A program made the translations under genes and the position numbers. 64,000 bases of DNA from Micromonospora tulbaghiae (GTDB lineage: Bacteria; Actinomycetota; Actinomycetes; Mycobacteriales; Micromonosporaceae): NCBI RefSeq assembly GCF_900091605.1, contig NZ_FMCQ01000008.1, positions 124,001 through 188,000 of the forward strand. The letters run 5' to 3'. Below the pieces are notes generated by a model. The model made no database searches, had not been told where the DNA came from, and saw nothing but the letters and a program-made list of their open reading frames with translations. Shown here one piece after another: positions 49,631 through 61,533 of the stretch (the first letter of the stretch is position 1; each line of letters opens with the position of its first letter).

Positions 49631-50827
49631 GTGCCCGTGCCGATCGACCGCGATGCCACCAAGCCCGCAACGGCGACGCCGCACGCCCGTACCGGCGCCG
49701 TGAGCGGCAACCCCGCTCGTGCCATCAGCGTGAGCGTCAACGGAAGCGTCGGCGGCGGGGCCGGCGCCGATCCGCTGCGCGCCAACCTCGCCCTGATGGC
49801 TCCCGGCACCGCCCTGCGGGACGGCCTGGAGCGGATCCTGCGCGGCCGCACCGGCGCGCTGATCGTGCTCGGCTACGACAAGGTCGTCGAGCAGATCTGC
49901 ACCGGCGGCTTCCCGATGGACGTGGAGTTCTCCGCCACCCGGGTCCGTGAGCTGTGCAAGATGGACGGCGCTGTGGTGCTCTCCAGCGACGGCAGCCGGA
50001 TCGTGCAGGCCGGCGTGCACCTGATGCCCGACCCGTCCATCCCCACCGAGGAGTCCGGCACCCGGCACCGCACCGCCGAGCGGGTGGCCCGGCAGACCGG
50101 CTACCCGGTCATCTCGGTCAGCCAGTCGATGCGGATCATCAGCCTCTACGTCAACGGCCAGCGGCACGTGCTCGACGACTCGGCGGCCATCCTGTCCCGC
50201 GCCAACCAGGCGCTCGCCACGCTGGAGCGCTACAAGCTCCGGCTGGACGAGGTCTCCGGCACGCTCTCCGCGCTGGAGATCGAAGACCTCGTCACCGTCC
50301 GCGACGCGGTGGCTGTGGTGCAGCGCCTGGAGATGGTCCGGCGGATCGCCGACGAGATCGCCGGCTACGTGGTGGAGCTGGGCACCGACGGTCGCCTGCT
50401 GGCCCTCCAGCTCGACGAGCTGATGGCCGGCGTGGACGCCGACCGCACCCTGGTCATCCGCGACTACCTGCCGACCGGCCGCAAGTCACGCACGCTCGAC
50501 GAGGCGCTCGTCGAGCTCGACCTGCTCAGCGCCACCGAACTCATCGACCTCGTGGCGGTGGCGAAGGCGATCGGCTACCCGTCCGCCTCCGACGCGCTCG
50601 ACGCGGCGGTCAGCCCGCGCGGGTTCCGCCTGCTGGCGAAGGTGCCCCGGCTGCCGGTCGCCGTGGTCGACCGGCTGGTGGTGCACTTCGGCAGCCTCCA
50701 GCGGCTGCTCGGTGCGACAGTGGAAGACCTCCAAGCGGTCGAGGGCGTGGGCGACGCCCGCGCCCGCGGCGTCCGCGAGGGCCTGTCCCGGCTCGCCGAG
50801 GCGAGCATCCTCGAACGGTACGTCTGA
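49631..50827 (+). CDS. disA: DNA integrity scanning diadenylate cyclase DisA
   Basis: A 398-residue octameric enzyme that makes c-di-AMP and scans DNA. The N-terminal DAC domain (about 50-190) has the DGA motif in [13 protein letters not shown] and the RHR motif in [11 protein letters not shown]. The linker helices (about 195-320) lead to the C-terminal helix-hairpin-helix domain ([29 protein letters not shown]). The N-terminus carries a 40-residue Gly/Ser/Ala extension before the DAC domain. It lies 124 bp after radA. c-di-AMP production drops when DisA meets recombination intermediates, linking it functionally with RadA. Confidence 0.96.
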   Translation: MPVPIDRDATKPATATPHARTGAVSGNPARAISVSVNGSVGGGAGADPLRANLALMAPGTALRDGLERILRGRTGALIVLGYDKVVEQICTGGFPMDVEFSATRVRELCKMDGAVVLSSDGSRIVQAGVHLMPDPSIPTEESGTRHRTAERVARQTGYPVISVSQSMRIISLYVNGQRHVLDDSAAILSRANQALATLERYKLRLDEVSGTLSALEIEDLVTVRDAVAVVQRLEMVRRIADEIAGYVVELGTDGRLLALQLDELMAGVDADRTLVIRDYLPTGRKSRTLDEALVELDLLSATELIDLVAVAKAIGYPSASDALDAAVSPRGFRLLAKVPRLPVAVVDRLVVHFGSLQRLLGATVEDLQAVEGVGDARARGVREGLSRLAEASILERYV

Positions 50828-50835
50828 CCGACCGC

Positions 50836-51609
50836 TCAGCCGGTGACGGTCAGCTTGACCGGCTCGCTGAGCTTGGTGCCGACGCGGGCGAACACCTGGT
50901 ACGCGCCGATCGCCGCGAAGTCGCCGTTCGCCAGCCCGCTCGCGCACCGGTTGTCCAGCCGGCCGTTCCAGCCCAGCTCGTAGGAGCGCTCGAAGTTCGG
51001 CGTGAACGACTGCACGTCCGACCCCTTGCCGGTACCGCACGTGTCGGACGACCAGATCTTCTCCGCCCCGGACTTGACGTACAGCTCCTGGAGGTCGGCG
51101 CCGACGTCCCGGCTGCACGTCCGGTTCGACACGTTCTTGACCTTCAGGCGCAACGTGACCACTGTGCCCCGCTGGGCGGTGGGCGGCACCGCCACCGGCG
51201 TCACCAGCAGCTCGGAGTCGGTGCAGGTGCCGTCGTCGGAGACCGGCTGACCGGTCGCGCCACCGTTGCCGGTGCCACCCCCGTTGTTCGCGCCCCCGCC
51301 GGTGTTCCCACCGTCACCGGTGGCGTCGCCGCCGGTGTTCCCGCCGCCGGTGTTCGCGCCACCGCCGCCGGAGTCGCCTGCCGTCGGTGACGGGCTGCCC
51401 GTCCGAGGGGTCAGCACCGAGCCGGACGGGTCGGGCTGAGCCCCGGCGGAGCCGGTCGGGGACGGGTCCGTGCCCGGCGCTCCGGTGTTGCGGTCCGTAC
51501 CGGTGCACGAATACAGCAGGACAATCAGGAAGAGCAGCCCTGCTCCGAGCACGACGGCACGACGCCGCCAGTACACGGCAGGGGGCAGGGGGCCGACCGT
51601 CAGACGCAT
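50836..51609 (-). CDS. membrane-anchored protein with Gly/Asn-rich linker
   Basis: A 257-residue protein. One N-terminal transmembrane helix (about 15-35, RRAVVLGAGLLFLIVLLY) precedes a long linker of Gly, Asn, Thr and Asp (about 40-120, with repeated GGNTGG) and an extracytoplasmic Ig-like domain (about 125-257) with TVVTLRLKVKNVSNRTC and four or more cysteines. Function unknown. Its place, convergent with disA, corresponds to the conserved membrane protein next to disA in mycobacteria (Rv3587c), which may be its homologue. ATG at 51609. Confidence 0.75.
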   Translation of the reverse strand: MRLTVGPLPPAVYWRRRAVVLGAGLLFLIVLLYSCTGTDRNTGAPGTDPSPTGSAGAQPDPSGSVLTPRTGSPSPTAGDSGGGGANTGGGNTGGDATGDGGNTGGGANNGGGTGNGGATGQPVSDDGTCTDSELLVTPVAVPPTAQRGTVVTLRLKVKNVSNRTCSRDVGADLQELYVKSGAEKIWSSDTCGTGKGSDVQSFTPNFERSYELGWNGRLDNRCASGLANGDFAAIGAYQVFARVGTKLSEPVKLTVTG

Positions 51610-51714
51610 GATGCGCCTACCGTAGCCGCGCGGCGCACGGCTCGGCGGTCCGACGCGCCGGGAACCCGCCGCCGTACGGCCGCACCCGTCCACACAGGAT
51701 TCCGAGCGCCACCG

Positions 51715-52278
51715 TCAGAGGTAGACCTTGCGCTGGTAGATCGCGTGCGCGCCGGCCACCCGGTCGAGGAACAGCAGCCCGGCGCAGTGGTCGATCTCGT
51801 GCTGGAGCGCACGCGCCTCGAAGCCGTCCGTCACCAGCCGGACCGGCTCGCCGCTGCCGGGAAGCGCGCCCTCGACCACCAGCCGGCTGGCCCGCTTCAC
51901 GTCGCCGGTCAGGTCCGGCACCGACATGCAGCCCTCCCGCCCGGCCTTCCACCGGGACGCCTCCACCACACGGGCGTTGCAGAGCACGAACGTGCCGTGC
52001 ACGGTGACCGCCTTCGGATGCCCCGTGACGTCCACCGCGAACACCTGCGCGCTCACCCCGACCTGCGGCGCCGCCAGTCCCACGCACCCGGGCGAGACGC
52101 GCATCGTCGCCACCAGGTCGGCGGCGAGGCGCACCACCTCGGCAGATGTGGGGTCGACCTCCGGGCCGGGTCGACTCAGCACCGGCTCCGGCGCGGTGAC
52201 CACCGGGCGTACCGCGCCGGGGACGCCGAGCTTCTCCGGTGTCCAGCCGCCCAGGCCCGCGTACTCCGGCCCGGTCAC
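51715..52278 (-). CDS. def: peptide deformylase
   Basis: A 187-residue metalloenzyme that removes the N-formyl group from nascent proteins. All three motifs are present: GCVGLAAPQVGVS (motif 1), EGCMSVP (motif 2) and QHEIDHCAG (motif 3, HExxH with the metal histidines). The N-terminal 25 residues are a family-variable extension. GTG at 52278 overlaps the stop of the upstream ACT-domain gene by 4 bp (GTGA), so the two are coupled. In mycobacteria def lies elsewhere; here it joins the ACT gene. Confidence 0.94.
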   Translation of the reverse strand: MTGPEYAGLGGWTPEKLGVPGAVRPVVTAPEPVLSRPGPEVDPTSAEVVRLAADLVATMRVSPGCVGLAAPQVGVSAQVFAVDVTGHPKAVTVHGTFVLCNARVVEASRWKAGREGCMSVPDLTGDVKRASRLVVEGALPGSGEPVRLVTDGFEARALQHEIDHCAGLLFLDRVAGAHAIYQRKVYL

Positions 52279-52787
52279 AGCAGGTCCGTGTCCGCCGGGC
52301 GGAGGCTGACCCCCACGCCCAGCTCTGCCGCGACGCGGGTGAGCCGGCCGGCCACCTCGTCCGACACACCGGGCGGCAGCTCGACCTCGGCGACCACCAC
52401 GTAGAGCGAACCGGTGAGCCGGGTGCTCAGGTCGGTCACGTTCCCGCCCGCGTCGGTGAGCACCCGGGTCATCGCCGCGACGATGCCCATCCGGTCGGCG
52501 CCGTGCACCGCCAGCACGTACGGCTCCCCGGTGGGCTCGCTGCCGGCGTCGGGCGTGACCGCGCGTACGGTCGCCAGCAGGTGCCCGTCGGCGGCGAGCG
52601 GGGCCAGCGCGGCCTCGACATCGGCGGCGGCCGGGCCCACGCAGATCAGCGTCATCGCGAAGTGTCCACGCAGCCGGGTCATCGTCGAGTCGGTGAGGTT
52701 CGCGCCCAGCCGGGCGAGGACCTCCGCGACGTCGGCAACGATGCCCGGCCGGTCCCGGCCGATGACGGTGATCGCGAGCTCGTTCAT
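52275..52787 (-). CDS. tandem ACT-domain protein (GcvR-like)
   Basis: A 170-residue protein made of two ACT domains: ELAITVIGRDRPGIVADVAEVLARLGANL (first, about 2-80) and YVLAVHGADRMGIVAAMTRVLTDAGGNV (second, about 90-165). ACT domains bind amino acids; this arrangement resembles the glycine-cleavage regulator GcvR and the actinobacterial ACT proteins of unknown target. It is cytoplasmic with no DNA-binding domain. ATG at 52787; coupled to def. Confidence 0.88.
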   Translation of the reverse strand: MNELAITVIGRDRPGIVADVAEVLARLGANLTDSTMTRLRGHFAMTLICVGPAAADVEAALAPLAADGHLLATVRAVTPDAGSEPTGEPYVLAVHGADRMGIVAAMTRVLTDAGGNVTDLSTRLTGSLYVVVAEVELPPGVSDEVAGRLTRVAAELGVGVSLRPADTDLL

Positions 52788-52883
52788 TCGGACATTCTGC
52801 CCCGTCGTCCATGATCGATCGCGCCCGGCCACCCGGCCCGCCCAACCTGCGGGAAAGACCGCCGTGACATGATCGGCGGCGCG

Positions 52884-53783
52884 ATGTCCGATCCCACATT
52901 CGCCACCCAGGTCAGCCGGTGGTACGAGCGCAACGCCCGCGACCTGCCCTGGCGCAAGCCCGGCATCGGCGCCTGGGCGATCCTGGTCAGCGAGGTCATG
53001 CTCCAGCAGACCCCTGTGGTCCGGGTGGTGCCCGCCTTCCAGGCGTGGCTGGCCCGCTGGCCGGAGCCGCGCGCGCTCGCCGAGGACACCCCGGCCGAGG
53101 CGATCCGGATGTGGGGACGGCTCGGCTACCCGCGCCGGGCGGTACGCCTGCGCGAGTGCGCGGTGGCGATCGTCGAGCGCCACGGCGGCGTGGTGCCCGA
53201 CCGGCTCGACCAGCTGCTGGCACTACCGGGCGTCGGCACGTACACGGCCCGCGCGGTCGCCGCTTTCGCGTACGGGCAGCGGCACCCGGTGGTGGACACG
53301 AACGTGCGGCGCGTGGTGTGCCGGGCGATCGCCGGTCAACCCGACGCCGGCCCCACCACCCGCCCGGCCGACCTGGTCGCCACCGAGGAACTGCTGCCGG
53401 TCGAACCGGCCGCCGCCGCGCTGGCCAGCGCCGCGTTCATGGAACTCGGCGCTGTCGTCTGCACGGCCCGCGCGCCGCGCTGCGCGATCTGCCCGGTCGA
53501 GTCGAGCTGCGCCTGGCGGGCCTCCGGGCAGGCCGCGCCCACCGGACCGACCCGTCGGCCGCAGCGCTACGCCGGCACCGACCGGCAGGTACGCGGACTG
53601 CTGCTCGCGGTGCTGCGGGAGTCCGCCGGCCCGGTGCCGCACCAGCGGCTGGACCAGGTCTGGCACGACGACGTGCAGCGGGCCCGCGCACTGGCCGGCC
53701 TGGTCACTGACGGCCTGGTGGAGCCGGTCGGCGAGGAGTCGTTCCGCCTGGCCGGCGACGGCCCTGCCGTCCCCCTCCCCTAA
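52884..53783 (+). CDS. mutY: A/G-specific adenine DNA glycosylase
   Basis: A 299-residue HhH-GPD glycosylase that removes adenine opposite 8-oxoguanine. The N-terminal catalytic domain has NARDLPWRKPG and EVMLQQTPVVRVVPAFQAWL (catalytic Glu), the helix-hairpin-helix LLALPGVGTYTARAVAAFAYG with HPVVDTNVRRV (catalytic Asp), and the [4Fe-4S] loop C-x6-C-x2-C-x5-C in CTARAPRCAICPVESSC. The C-terminal 8-oxoG-recognition Nudix-like domain of long MutY is reduced to about 80 residues, as usual in actinomycetes. ATG at 52884 is more typical than 52869. Confidence 0.94.
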   Translation: MSDPTFATQVSRWYERNARDLPWRKPGIGAWAILVSEVMLQQTPVVRVVPAFQAWLARWPEPRALAEDTPAEAIRMWGRLGYPRRAVRLRECAVAIVERHGGVVPDRLDQLLALPGVGTYTARAVAAFAYGQRHPVVDTNVRRVVCRAIAGQPDAGPTTRPADLVATEELLPVEPAAAALASAAFMELGAVVCTARAPRCAICPVESSCAWRASGQAAPTGPTRRPQRYAGTDRQVRGLLLAVLRESAGPVPHQRLDQVWHDDVQRARALAGLVTDGLVEPVGEESFRLAGDGPAVPLP

Positions 53784-53831
53784 CGCCCCACCCCCGCCCT
53801 TCCACCCCGCGCCCGCCCCCGGGGTCCACCC

Positions 53832-53894
53832 CGTTGGTCATGAAGTTAGCGGGGACAAACCGGACGCCAAGTGCGGTCAACTTCATGATCGACG
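53832..53894. repeat. palindromic intergenic repeat in the mutY-clpC gap
   Basis: CGTTGGTCATGAAGTT (53832-53847) is complementary at 14 of 16 positions to AACTTCATGATCGACG (53879-53894), with a 31-bp middle. The low-GC arms stand out from the neighbourhood. This is the layout of dispersed palindromic elements in Micromonosporaceae. Confidence 0.6.
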
Positions 53895-53949
53895 GGGCGG
53901 AAGGGTGCGGGTGGGCGGCACCCGGGGCGAGGGCGGGAGGGGATGGAAA

Positions 53950-53990
53950 GGCGACGGCCCCGGTGGCTTTCGCCTACCGGGGCCGTCGCC
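53950..53990. terminator. hairpin terminator of clpC
   Basis: A perfect 15-bp stem (GGCGACGGCCCCGGT and complement) with an 11-nt loop lies 14 bp downstream of the clpC stop codon. Confidence 0.75.
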
Positions 53991-54003
53991 CTCGGTGCTC
54001 TAG

Positions 54004-56541
<2,538 letters not shown>

Positions 56542-56824
56542 GCCCTCGTGCTCCTCACGTGCCGTGCGCCTTGATGGTCAGATCTCGGCGGGGCCGGTGC
56601 GCGGACGTCCGGGACGGGCGTCCGTGCCTCCTTACTCTATCGCCGCGGACCGTCTCCGCTGAGGTCGTGTGCCCCTGCGAATGACCGTTCCGACGTCGTT
56701 TCTGACAACCGTCCACGCTCAGGAGGTGTTCCGGGGCCCCTGCCTGTACGCGCAGAGCGAAATTCGACCGGCGCCCGAACGGCCGGTCGAGTGGACCAAA
56801 GGCGGCACCGATGCGTCCGCCGGG

Positions 56825-56867
56825 TCGTCCACAGCCTGTGGATGAAGTCTCCACCGCCTGTGGACAA
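56825..56867. promoter_or_regulatory. cluster of three DnaA-box-like sites upstream of clpC
   Basis: TCGTCCACA (56825-56833), the inverted TGTGGATGA (56837-56845) and TGTGGACAA (56859-56867, equal to TTGTCCACA on the minus strand) fall within 43 bp. The first two form a palindrome centred on GCC. No dnaA or dnaN is near, so this is not oriC. Confidence 0.5.
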
Positions 56868-56985
56868 CCACCCCGGGCGGGGATTTCTTCCCCGGCGGCG
56901 CCGCGCCCGCGCGCGGTGGGCCGGACCGGACATCCGGCACCGCCGGGGACGGCGGGGCGCAACAGGGACCCCGGTACGGAAACGG

Positions 56986-57022
56986 CGACGCCGGCCCGGA
57001 GTCGCACTCCGGTCCGGCGTCG
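56986..57022. terminator. hairpin terminator of lsr2
   Basis: A 16-bp stem with one G-T pair (CGACGCCGGCCCGGAG and CTCCGGTCCGGCGTCG) and a 5-nt loop lies 24 bp beyond the lsr2 stop. Confidence 0.75.
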
Positions 57023-57046
57023 GCGTCGCCCGTGACGAGGGTGGGG

Positions 57047-57397
57047 TCAGTGCCCCGCCTTCGCGTGGTACTCGTCCACGATCTCCTGCGGGATCCGGCC
57101 CCGGTCGGAGATGTCCTTGCCGGCCTTCTTGGCCCACTCGCGGATGGCCCGGTTCTGCTCCCGGTCGGCGGTCGCGCCGCCCCGGCCACGAGCGGCCCGG
57201 CCACCCACGACCACACCCCCGCGACCGACCTTCGTTCCGTTCGCGATGTACGGCGCGAATACGTCGCGCAATTTCCCGGCGTTGGAAGCGGAGAGGTCGA
57301 TCTCGTACTGCACGCCGTCGAGCGCGAACTTGACGGTCTCGTCAGCGTCCCCGCCGTCCAGGTCATCGACCAGCTTGTGAATGATCTGCTTGGCCAC
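57047..57397 (-). CDS. lsr2: nucleoid-associated protein Lsr2
   Basis: A 116-residue H-NS-like xenogeneic silencer. The N-terminal dimerisation domain (about 1-55) includes KQIIHKLVDDLDG and VQYEIDLSASNAGKLRDVF. The basic linker GGRAARGRGGA leads to the C-terminal DNA-binding domain with the AT-hook-like RGR in DISDRGRIPQEIVDEY. GTG at 57397 (VAKQIIHK) gives the standard N-terminus with AAAGGA nine bases upstream. Order lysS-lsr2-clpC is conserved. Confidence 0.97.
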   Translation of the reverse strand: MAKQIIHKLVDDLDGGDADETVKFALDGVQYEIDLSASNAGKLRDVFAPYIANGTKVGRGGVVVGGRAARGRGGATADREQNRAIREWAKKAGKDISDRGRIPQEIVDEYHAKAGH

Positions 57398-57517
57398 GTC
57401 CCACATTCCTTTCGAGCAGGGTTGTACTCCTGCAATACACCGAGCACAATAACCCGTCCGGCGCTTGCTCCGTCAATAGGACGGGGTAACGAGCCGGAGA
57501 AGGCTTGCGGGGAGCGC

Positions 57518-59026
57518 CTACTCGGGCCGGACCAACGGGAACAGGATCGTTTCCCGAATTCCGAGTCCCGTCAGCGCCATCAGCAGCCGGTCGATTCCCA
57601 TTCCCATGCCGCCGGACGGCGGCATTCCATACTCCATCGCTCGGAGAAAGTCCTCGTCCAGCCGCATCGCCTCGTCGTCGCCGCGCGCCGCGAGCTGCGC
57701 CTGGGCCACCAGCCGCTCCCGCTGCACGACCGGGTCGACCAGCTCCGAGTACGCGGTGCCCAGCTCGAATCCGAGCACGTAGAGGTCCCACTTCTCGGCC
57801 AGTCCCGGCTCGCTGCGGTGAGCCCGGGTCAGCGGGCTGGTCTCCTCCGGGTAGTCCATGACGAACGTCGGCGCCTGAAGGGACGGCACGACCAGTTCCT
57901 CGAACAACTCCTCGGCCAGCTTGCCCGGTCCCCACTTCGGGTCGACGGAGAGACCGACCTTGTCCGCGTACTCGACCAGGCGCGCCCTTTCGGTGCGGAC
58001 GGTGACCTCCTCACCGAGCGCTTCGGAAAGAACACCGAACAGCGTCACCGACCGCCACTCGCCGCCCAGATCGAACTCACGCCCGTCGGCGTGGGTCACC
58101 ACGGTCGAGCCGGCGACCGCCACCGCGGCCCGCTGTACGAGATTTTGGGTCAGCTCGGCCATCGTGTGGTAGTCGCCGTACGCCTGGTACGCCTCCAGCA
58201 TCGCGAACTCCGGCGAGTGCGAAGAGTCGATGCCCTCATTACGGAAGTTGCGGTTGATCTCGAAGACGCGGTCCACGCCACCGACCACCGCGCGCTTGAG
58301 AAACAGTTCCGGCGCGATTCGCAGATACAGATCCGTGTCGAGCGCATTGCTGTGGGTCACGAATGGGCGTGCCGCGGCGCCGCCGTGCAGCAGTTGCAGC
58401 ATCGGGGTCTCGACCTCGATGAAGTCCTGCCCGTGCAGGGTGTCGCGCAGACTGCGTACGGCGGTGGCCCGCGTGCGCACCATCTGCCGGGCCTGCGGGC
58501 GGACCACGAGGTCCACGTAGCGCTGGCGGACCCGGGACTCCTCGCTGAGCGGCTTGTGCGCCACCGGCAGCGGGCGCAGCGCCTTGGCGGTGACCGCCCA
58601 CTCCTCGGCGAGAACAGACAGCTCACCGCGCCGGCTGGTGATCACCTCGCCGGTCACGCCGACGTGGTCACCGAGGTCGACCAGGCGCTTCCAGTCGGCG
58701 AGCCGCTCGGCGCCGGCCCGGTCCAGCGAGAGCATCGCCTGGACCTCGGTGCCGTCACCGTCGCGGAGCGTCGCGAAGCAGAGCTTGCCGGTGTTGCGAA
58801 TGAAGATCACCCGGCCGGTGACCGAGACCCGGTCGCCGGTGGCGGTGTCGGTGGGCAGGTCGCCGTAGCGCTCGCGCAGCCGTGCGAGCGTGGTGGTCCG
58901 CGGGAAACTGACCGGGTACGGCTCGACGCCCTCGGCGAGCATCCGGTCCCGCTTCTCCCGGCGGACCTTCATCTGCTCGGGAAGGTCGTCGGCGGGGTCT
59001 GTGGGCAGGGCGTTCTGCTCGGTCAC
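57518..59026 (-). CDS. lysS: lysyl-tRNA synthetase, class II
   Basis: A 502-residue class IIb synthetase that charges tRNA-Lys. The OB-fold anticodon domain (about 55-160) has [24 protein letters not shown]; class II motif 1 is around [10 protein letters not shown], motif 2 [23 protein letters not shown], motif 3 [14 protein letters not shown] near the C-terminus. GTG at 59026 follows GAGGAAG. In actinomycetes this is the housekeeping LysRS. Confidence 0.97.
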   Translation of the reverse strand: MTEQNALPTDPADDLPEQMKVRREKRDRMLAEGVEPYPVSFPRTTTLARLRERYGDLPTDTATGDRVSVTGRVIFIRNTGKLCFATLRDGDGTEVQAMLSLDRAGAERLADWKRLVDLGDHVGVTGEVITSRRGELSVLAEEWAVTAKALRPLPVAHKPLSEESRVRQRYVDLVVRPQARQMVRTRATAVRSLRDTLHGQDFIEVETPMLQLLHGGAAARPFVTHSNALDTDLYLRIAPELFLKRAVVGGVDRVFEINRNFRNEGIDSSHSPEFAMLEAYQAYGDYHTMAELTQNLVQRAAVAVAGSTVVTHADGREFDLGGEWRSVTLFGVLSEALGEEVTVRTERARLVEYADKVGLSVDPKWGPGKLAEELFEELVVPSLQAPTFVMDYPEETSPLTRAHRSEPGLAEKWDLYVLGFELGTAYSELVDPVVQRERLVAQAQLAARGDDEAMRLDEDFLRAMEYGMPPSGGMGMGIDRLLMALTGLGIRETILFPLVRPE

Positions 59027-59119
59027 GGCACGCTTCCTCAAGCCTTGGGAACATCGGCGGGGTCAGCACATGAGCGTACTCAAGCGCCGTGGCGGCCGTT
59101 ACGGGATAACCTGCCCGCC

Positions 59120-59866
59120 ATGACCGACCCCACTGCGGCGCTCTCGTTCGGCGCGGCCGCGGCCGAGTACGACCGGTTCCGTCCCCGCTATCCGGAGGCG
59201 GCGCTGCGCTGGGCGCTGGACGGCCTGGACGCCGCCCGGGTGGTGGACCTCGGCGCCGGCACCGGGATCCTCACCCGCGGACTGCTGGCGCTGACCGGGC
59301 CGGTGGCTCATGTCGTACCGGTGGAACCTGATCCGGGGATGCGGGCGCAACTGGCCGCCGCCACGCCGGGCTCGACGGCGCTCGCCGGCAGCGCCGAGGC
59401 GGTGCCGCTGCCGGACGGGTCGGCGGACGCGGTACTGGTCGGGCAGGCATACCACTGGTTCGACCGGGAGCGGGCGCACGCCGAGGTGGCCCGCGTGCTG
59501 CGCCCGGGCGGCACGTTCGCGCCGGTCTGGAACATCCGGGACGAGCGGGTCGGCTGGGTGGCGGAGCTGAGCCGGATCGCCCACCTCGGCGACAACGCGG
59601 GCGACGTGACCCAGCGGTACGCGGACTTCGGCGGAGCGTTCACCGACGTCGAGGTCGGCCAGTTCCCGCACGCCACCACGCTCACGCCGGACGAGGTGGT
59701 CAGCATGCTGCACACCCGCTCGTACTGGCTGACGGCCGACGCGGACGAGCGGCGACGGGTCGACGCGGAGCTGACGGAGCTGTTCGCCGGCCACCCCGAT
59801 CTGGCCGGCCGGGAGACGGTCGAGCTGCCCTACCGCACGTTCGTGCTGCGGGCCCGCCGCCGCTGA
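59120..59866 (+). CDS. class I SAM-dependent methyltransferase
   Basis: A 248-residue Rossmann methyltransferase. Motif I is VVDLGAGTGILTRGLL (about 41-56), then VPVEPDPGMR and the acceptor-site loop QAYHWFDRERAHAEVARVLRPGG. The N-terminal FGAAAAEYDRFRPRYP is typical of the small-molecule methyltransferases of this type. The substrate is not indicated. It stands alone between lysS and coaX; its stop is 2 bp from the stop of the convergent coaX. Confidence 0.88.
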   Translation: MTDPTAALSFGAAAAEYDRFRPRYPEAALRWALDGLDAARVVDLGAGTGILTRGLLALTGPVAHVVPVEPDPGMRAQLAAATPGSTALAGSAEAVPLPDGSADAVLVGQAYHWFDRERAHAEVARVLRPGGTFAPVWNIRDERVGWVAELSRIAHLGDNAGDVTQRYADFGGAFTDVEVGQFPHATTLTPDEVVSMLHTRSYWLTADADERRRVDAELTELFAGHPDLAGRETVELPYRTFVLRARRR

Positions 59867-59868
59867 CC

Positions 59869-60627
59869 TCAGACGTTGCGGTCGTAGACCATCCGCAGGC
59901 CGATCAGCGTGATCATCGGCTCGTGGTGGGTGATGGTGTGGCACTCGCCGAGCACCAGCGACGCCAGGCCGCCGGTGGCGATGACCGCCTTCACGCCGCC
60001 CAGCTCCTCGGACATCCGCTCGACGATCCGGTCCACCTGGCCGGCGAAGCCGAAGTAGAGCCCGGCCTGGAGGCACTCGACTGTGTTCTTGCCGATCACC
60101 GAACGCGGGCGGGTCGCCTCCACCTTGCGCAGCTGGGCGGCCCGGGCGGCCAGCGCGTCGAAGGAGATCTCGATGCCGGGTGCGAACGCCCCGCCGAGGA
60201 ACTCCCCCCGGCTGCTGACCAGGTCGAAGTTGGTGGTGGTGCCGAAGTCCACGACGATCGACGGCCCGCCGTAGAGCGTGTACGCGGCCAGCGTGTTGAC
60301 CACCCGGTCCGCGCCCACCTCCTTCGGGTTGTCGATGGCGAGCTGCACGCCGGTCCGCACACCCGGCTCGACGATCACGCTGGGCAGGTCGGCGTAGTAC
60401 CGGTCGAGCATGGTGCGCAGCGAACGCAGCGCGGCCGGCACGGTCGAGCAGGCGGCCACGCCGGTGATCTCCACGGCGTCCCCGGCGAGCAGTCCGCGGA
60501 ACATCAGGCCCAGCTCGTCCGCTGTGGAACGGGCGTCGGTCTTGATCCGCCACGAATGCACCAGCTTGTCGCCGTCGAAGGTCGCCAGCACGGTGTTCGT
60601 GTTTCCGATGTCGATGCAGAGCAGCAC
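59869..60627 (-). CDS. coaX: type III pantothenate kinase
   Basis: A 252-residue ASKHA-fold kinase for the first step of coenzyme A synthesis. The phosphate motif is LLCIDIGNTNTVLA at the N-terminus, the second is VDFGTTTNFDLV (about 128-139), and the adenosine region is VIATGGLASLVLG. The catalytic aspartate lies in GADRVVN. It is downstream of nadC by 9 bp on the same strand, so one operon. Confidence 0.95.
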   Translation of the reverse strand: MLLCIDIGNTNTVLATFDGDKLVHSWRIKTDARSTADELGLMFRGLLAGDAVEITGVAACSTVPAALRSLRTMLDRYYADLPSVIVEPGVRTGVQLAIDNPKEVGADRVVNTLAAYTLYGGPSIVVDFGTTTNFDLVSSRGEFLGGAFAPGIEISFDALAARAAQLRKVEATRPRSVIGKNTVECLQAGLYFGFAGQVDRIVERMSEELGGVKAVIATGGLASLVLGECHTITHHEPMITLIGLRMVYDRNV

Positions 60628-60636
60628 AGCGGCAGC

Positions 60637-61533
60637 CTAGACGTCGCGCAGGTCGAGGGCGATGTCCAGGATCGGCGAGGAGTGGGTGAGCGCGCCGACC
60701 GAGAGGAAGTCGACGCCGGTCGCGCCGTACTCGGCGGCCATCGGCAGCGTCAGCCCGCCGGTGGCCTCCAGTTCCGCCCGGTCGCCCACCGACGCCACCA
60801 CCTCGCGCAGCTGCGCCGGGGTCATGTTGTCCAGCAGCAGGAACCGCGCCCCCGCCTCGACCGCCTCCACCGCCTCGGCCGGCGTGTCCACCTCGACCTG
60901 CACCGCGACGTCGGGGAACGCCTCCCGGACCCGGCGGAACGCGGCGCCGATCCCGCCCGCCGCGACCTTGTGGTTGTCCTTGATCATGGCGACGTCGTAC
61001 AGGCCCATTCGCTTGTTGGTGCCGCCACCGGCCCGGACCGCGTACTTCTCCAGCGCCCGCAGCCCCGGCGTGGTCTTGCGGGTGTCCAGCACCATCGCCT
61101 TCGTGCCGGCCAGCGCGTCGGCCCAGGCCCGCGTGTGCGTCGCCACGCCGGACATGCGGGACAGCAGGTTCAGCGCCGTCCGCTCGGCGGTCAGCAGCAG
61201 CCGGGTCGGCCCGGTCACGGTGGCCAGCACGTCGCCGCGCGCCACCCGCTGCCCGTCGTGCGCGACCAACGAGACCTCGACCGTACGCCCCGCGCCGGTC
61301 ACCTCGCCGACCAGCTCGAACACGGCGGCGGCGACCGGCAGTCCGGCCACCACGCCGTCGGCGCGCGCCACCAGATCGGCCGTGTCGTGCTGCTCGTCCG
61401 GGATGGTGGCCACGCTCGTGACGTCGAGGAAGTCGGGCCCGAGGTCCTCGTGCAGCGTGTCGAGGATGATCTGCCGGACCCGCTCCGGGTCCAGGCCACC
61501 GTCGCGCAGCGCCTGCTCCGTCGACTCCCTCAC
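60637..61533 (-). CDS. nadC: nicotinate-nucleotide pyrophosphorylase (carboxylating)
   Basis: A 298-residue enzyme of de novo NAD synthesis that converts quinolinate and PRPP to nicotinate mononucleotide. Diagnostic segments are TALNLLSRMSGVATHTRAWAD, LDTRKTTPGLRALEKYAVRAGGG, MIKDNHKVAAGG and, at the barrel end, the glycine loop EATGGLTLPMAAEYGATGVDFLSVG. GTG at 61533 overlaps the nadB stop by 4 bp (GTGA), so the two are coupled. Confidence 0.95.
   Translation of the reverse strand: MRESTEQALRDGGLDPERVRQIILDTLHEDLGPDFLDVTSVATIPDEQHDTADLVARADGVVAGLPVAAAVFELVGEVTGAGRTVEVSLVAHDGQRVARGDVLATVTGPTRLLLTAERTALNLLSRMSGVATHTRAWADALAGTKAMVLDTRKTTPGLRALEKYAVRAGGGTNKRMGLYDVAMIKDNHKVAAGGIGAAFRRVREAFPDVAVQVEVDTPAEAVEAVEAGARFLLLDNMTPAQLREVVASVGDRAELEATGGLTLPMAAEYGATGVDFLSVGALTHSSPILDIALDLRDV

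Larger units (their letters stand above)
56542..57046. other. 505-bp non-coding region between lsr2 and clpC
   Basis: No gene is supported. It holds the clpC leader and promoter region, a cluster of three DnaA-box-like sites and the lsr2 terminator. Confidence 0.55.

Noticed and set aside
56825-56867. Chromosomal replication origin
   Set aside because: No dnaA, dnaN or gyrase genes nearby and only three boxes; oriC of actinomycetes has many more.
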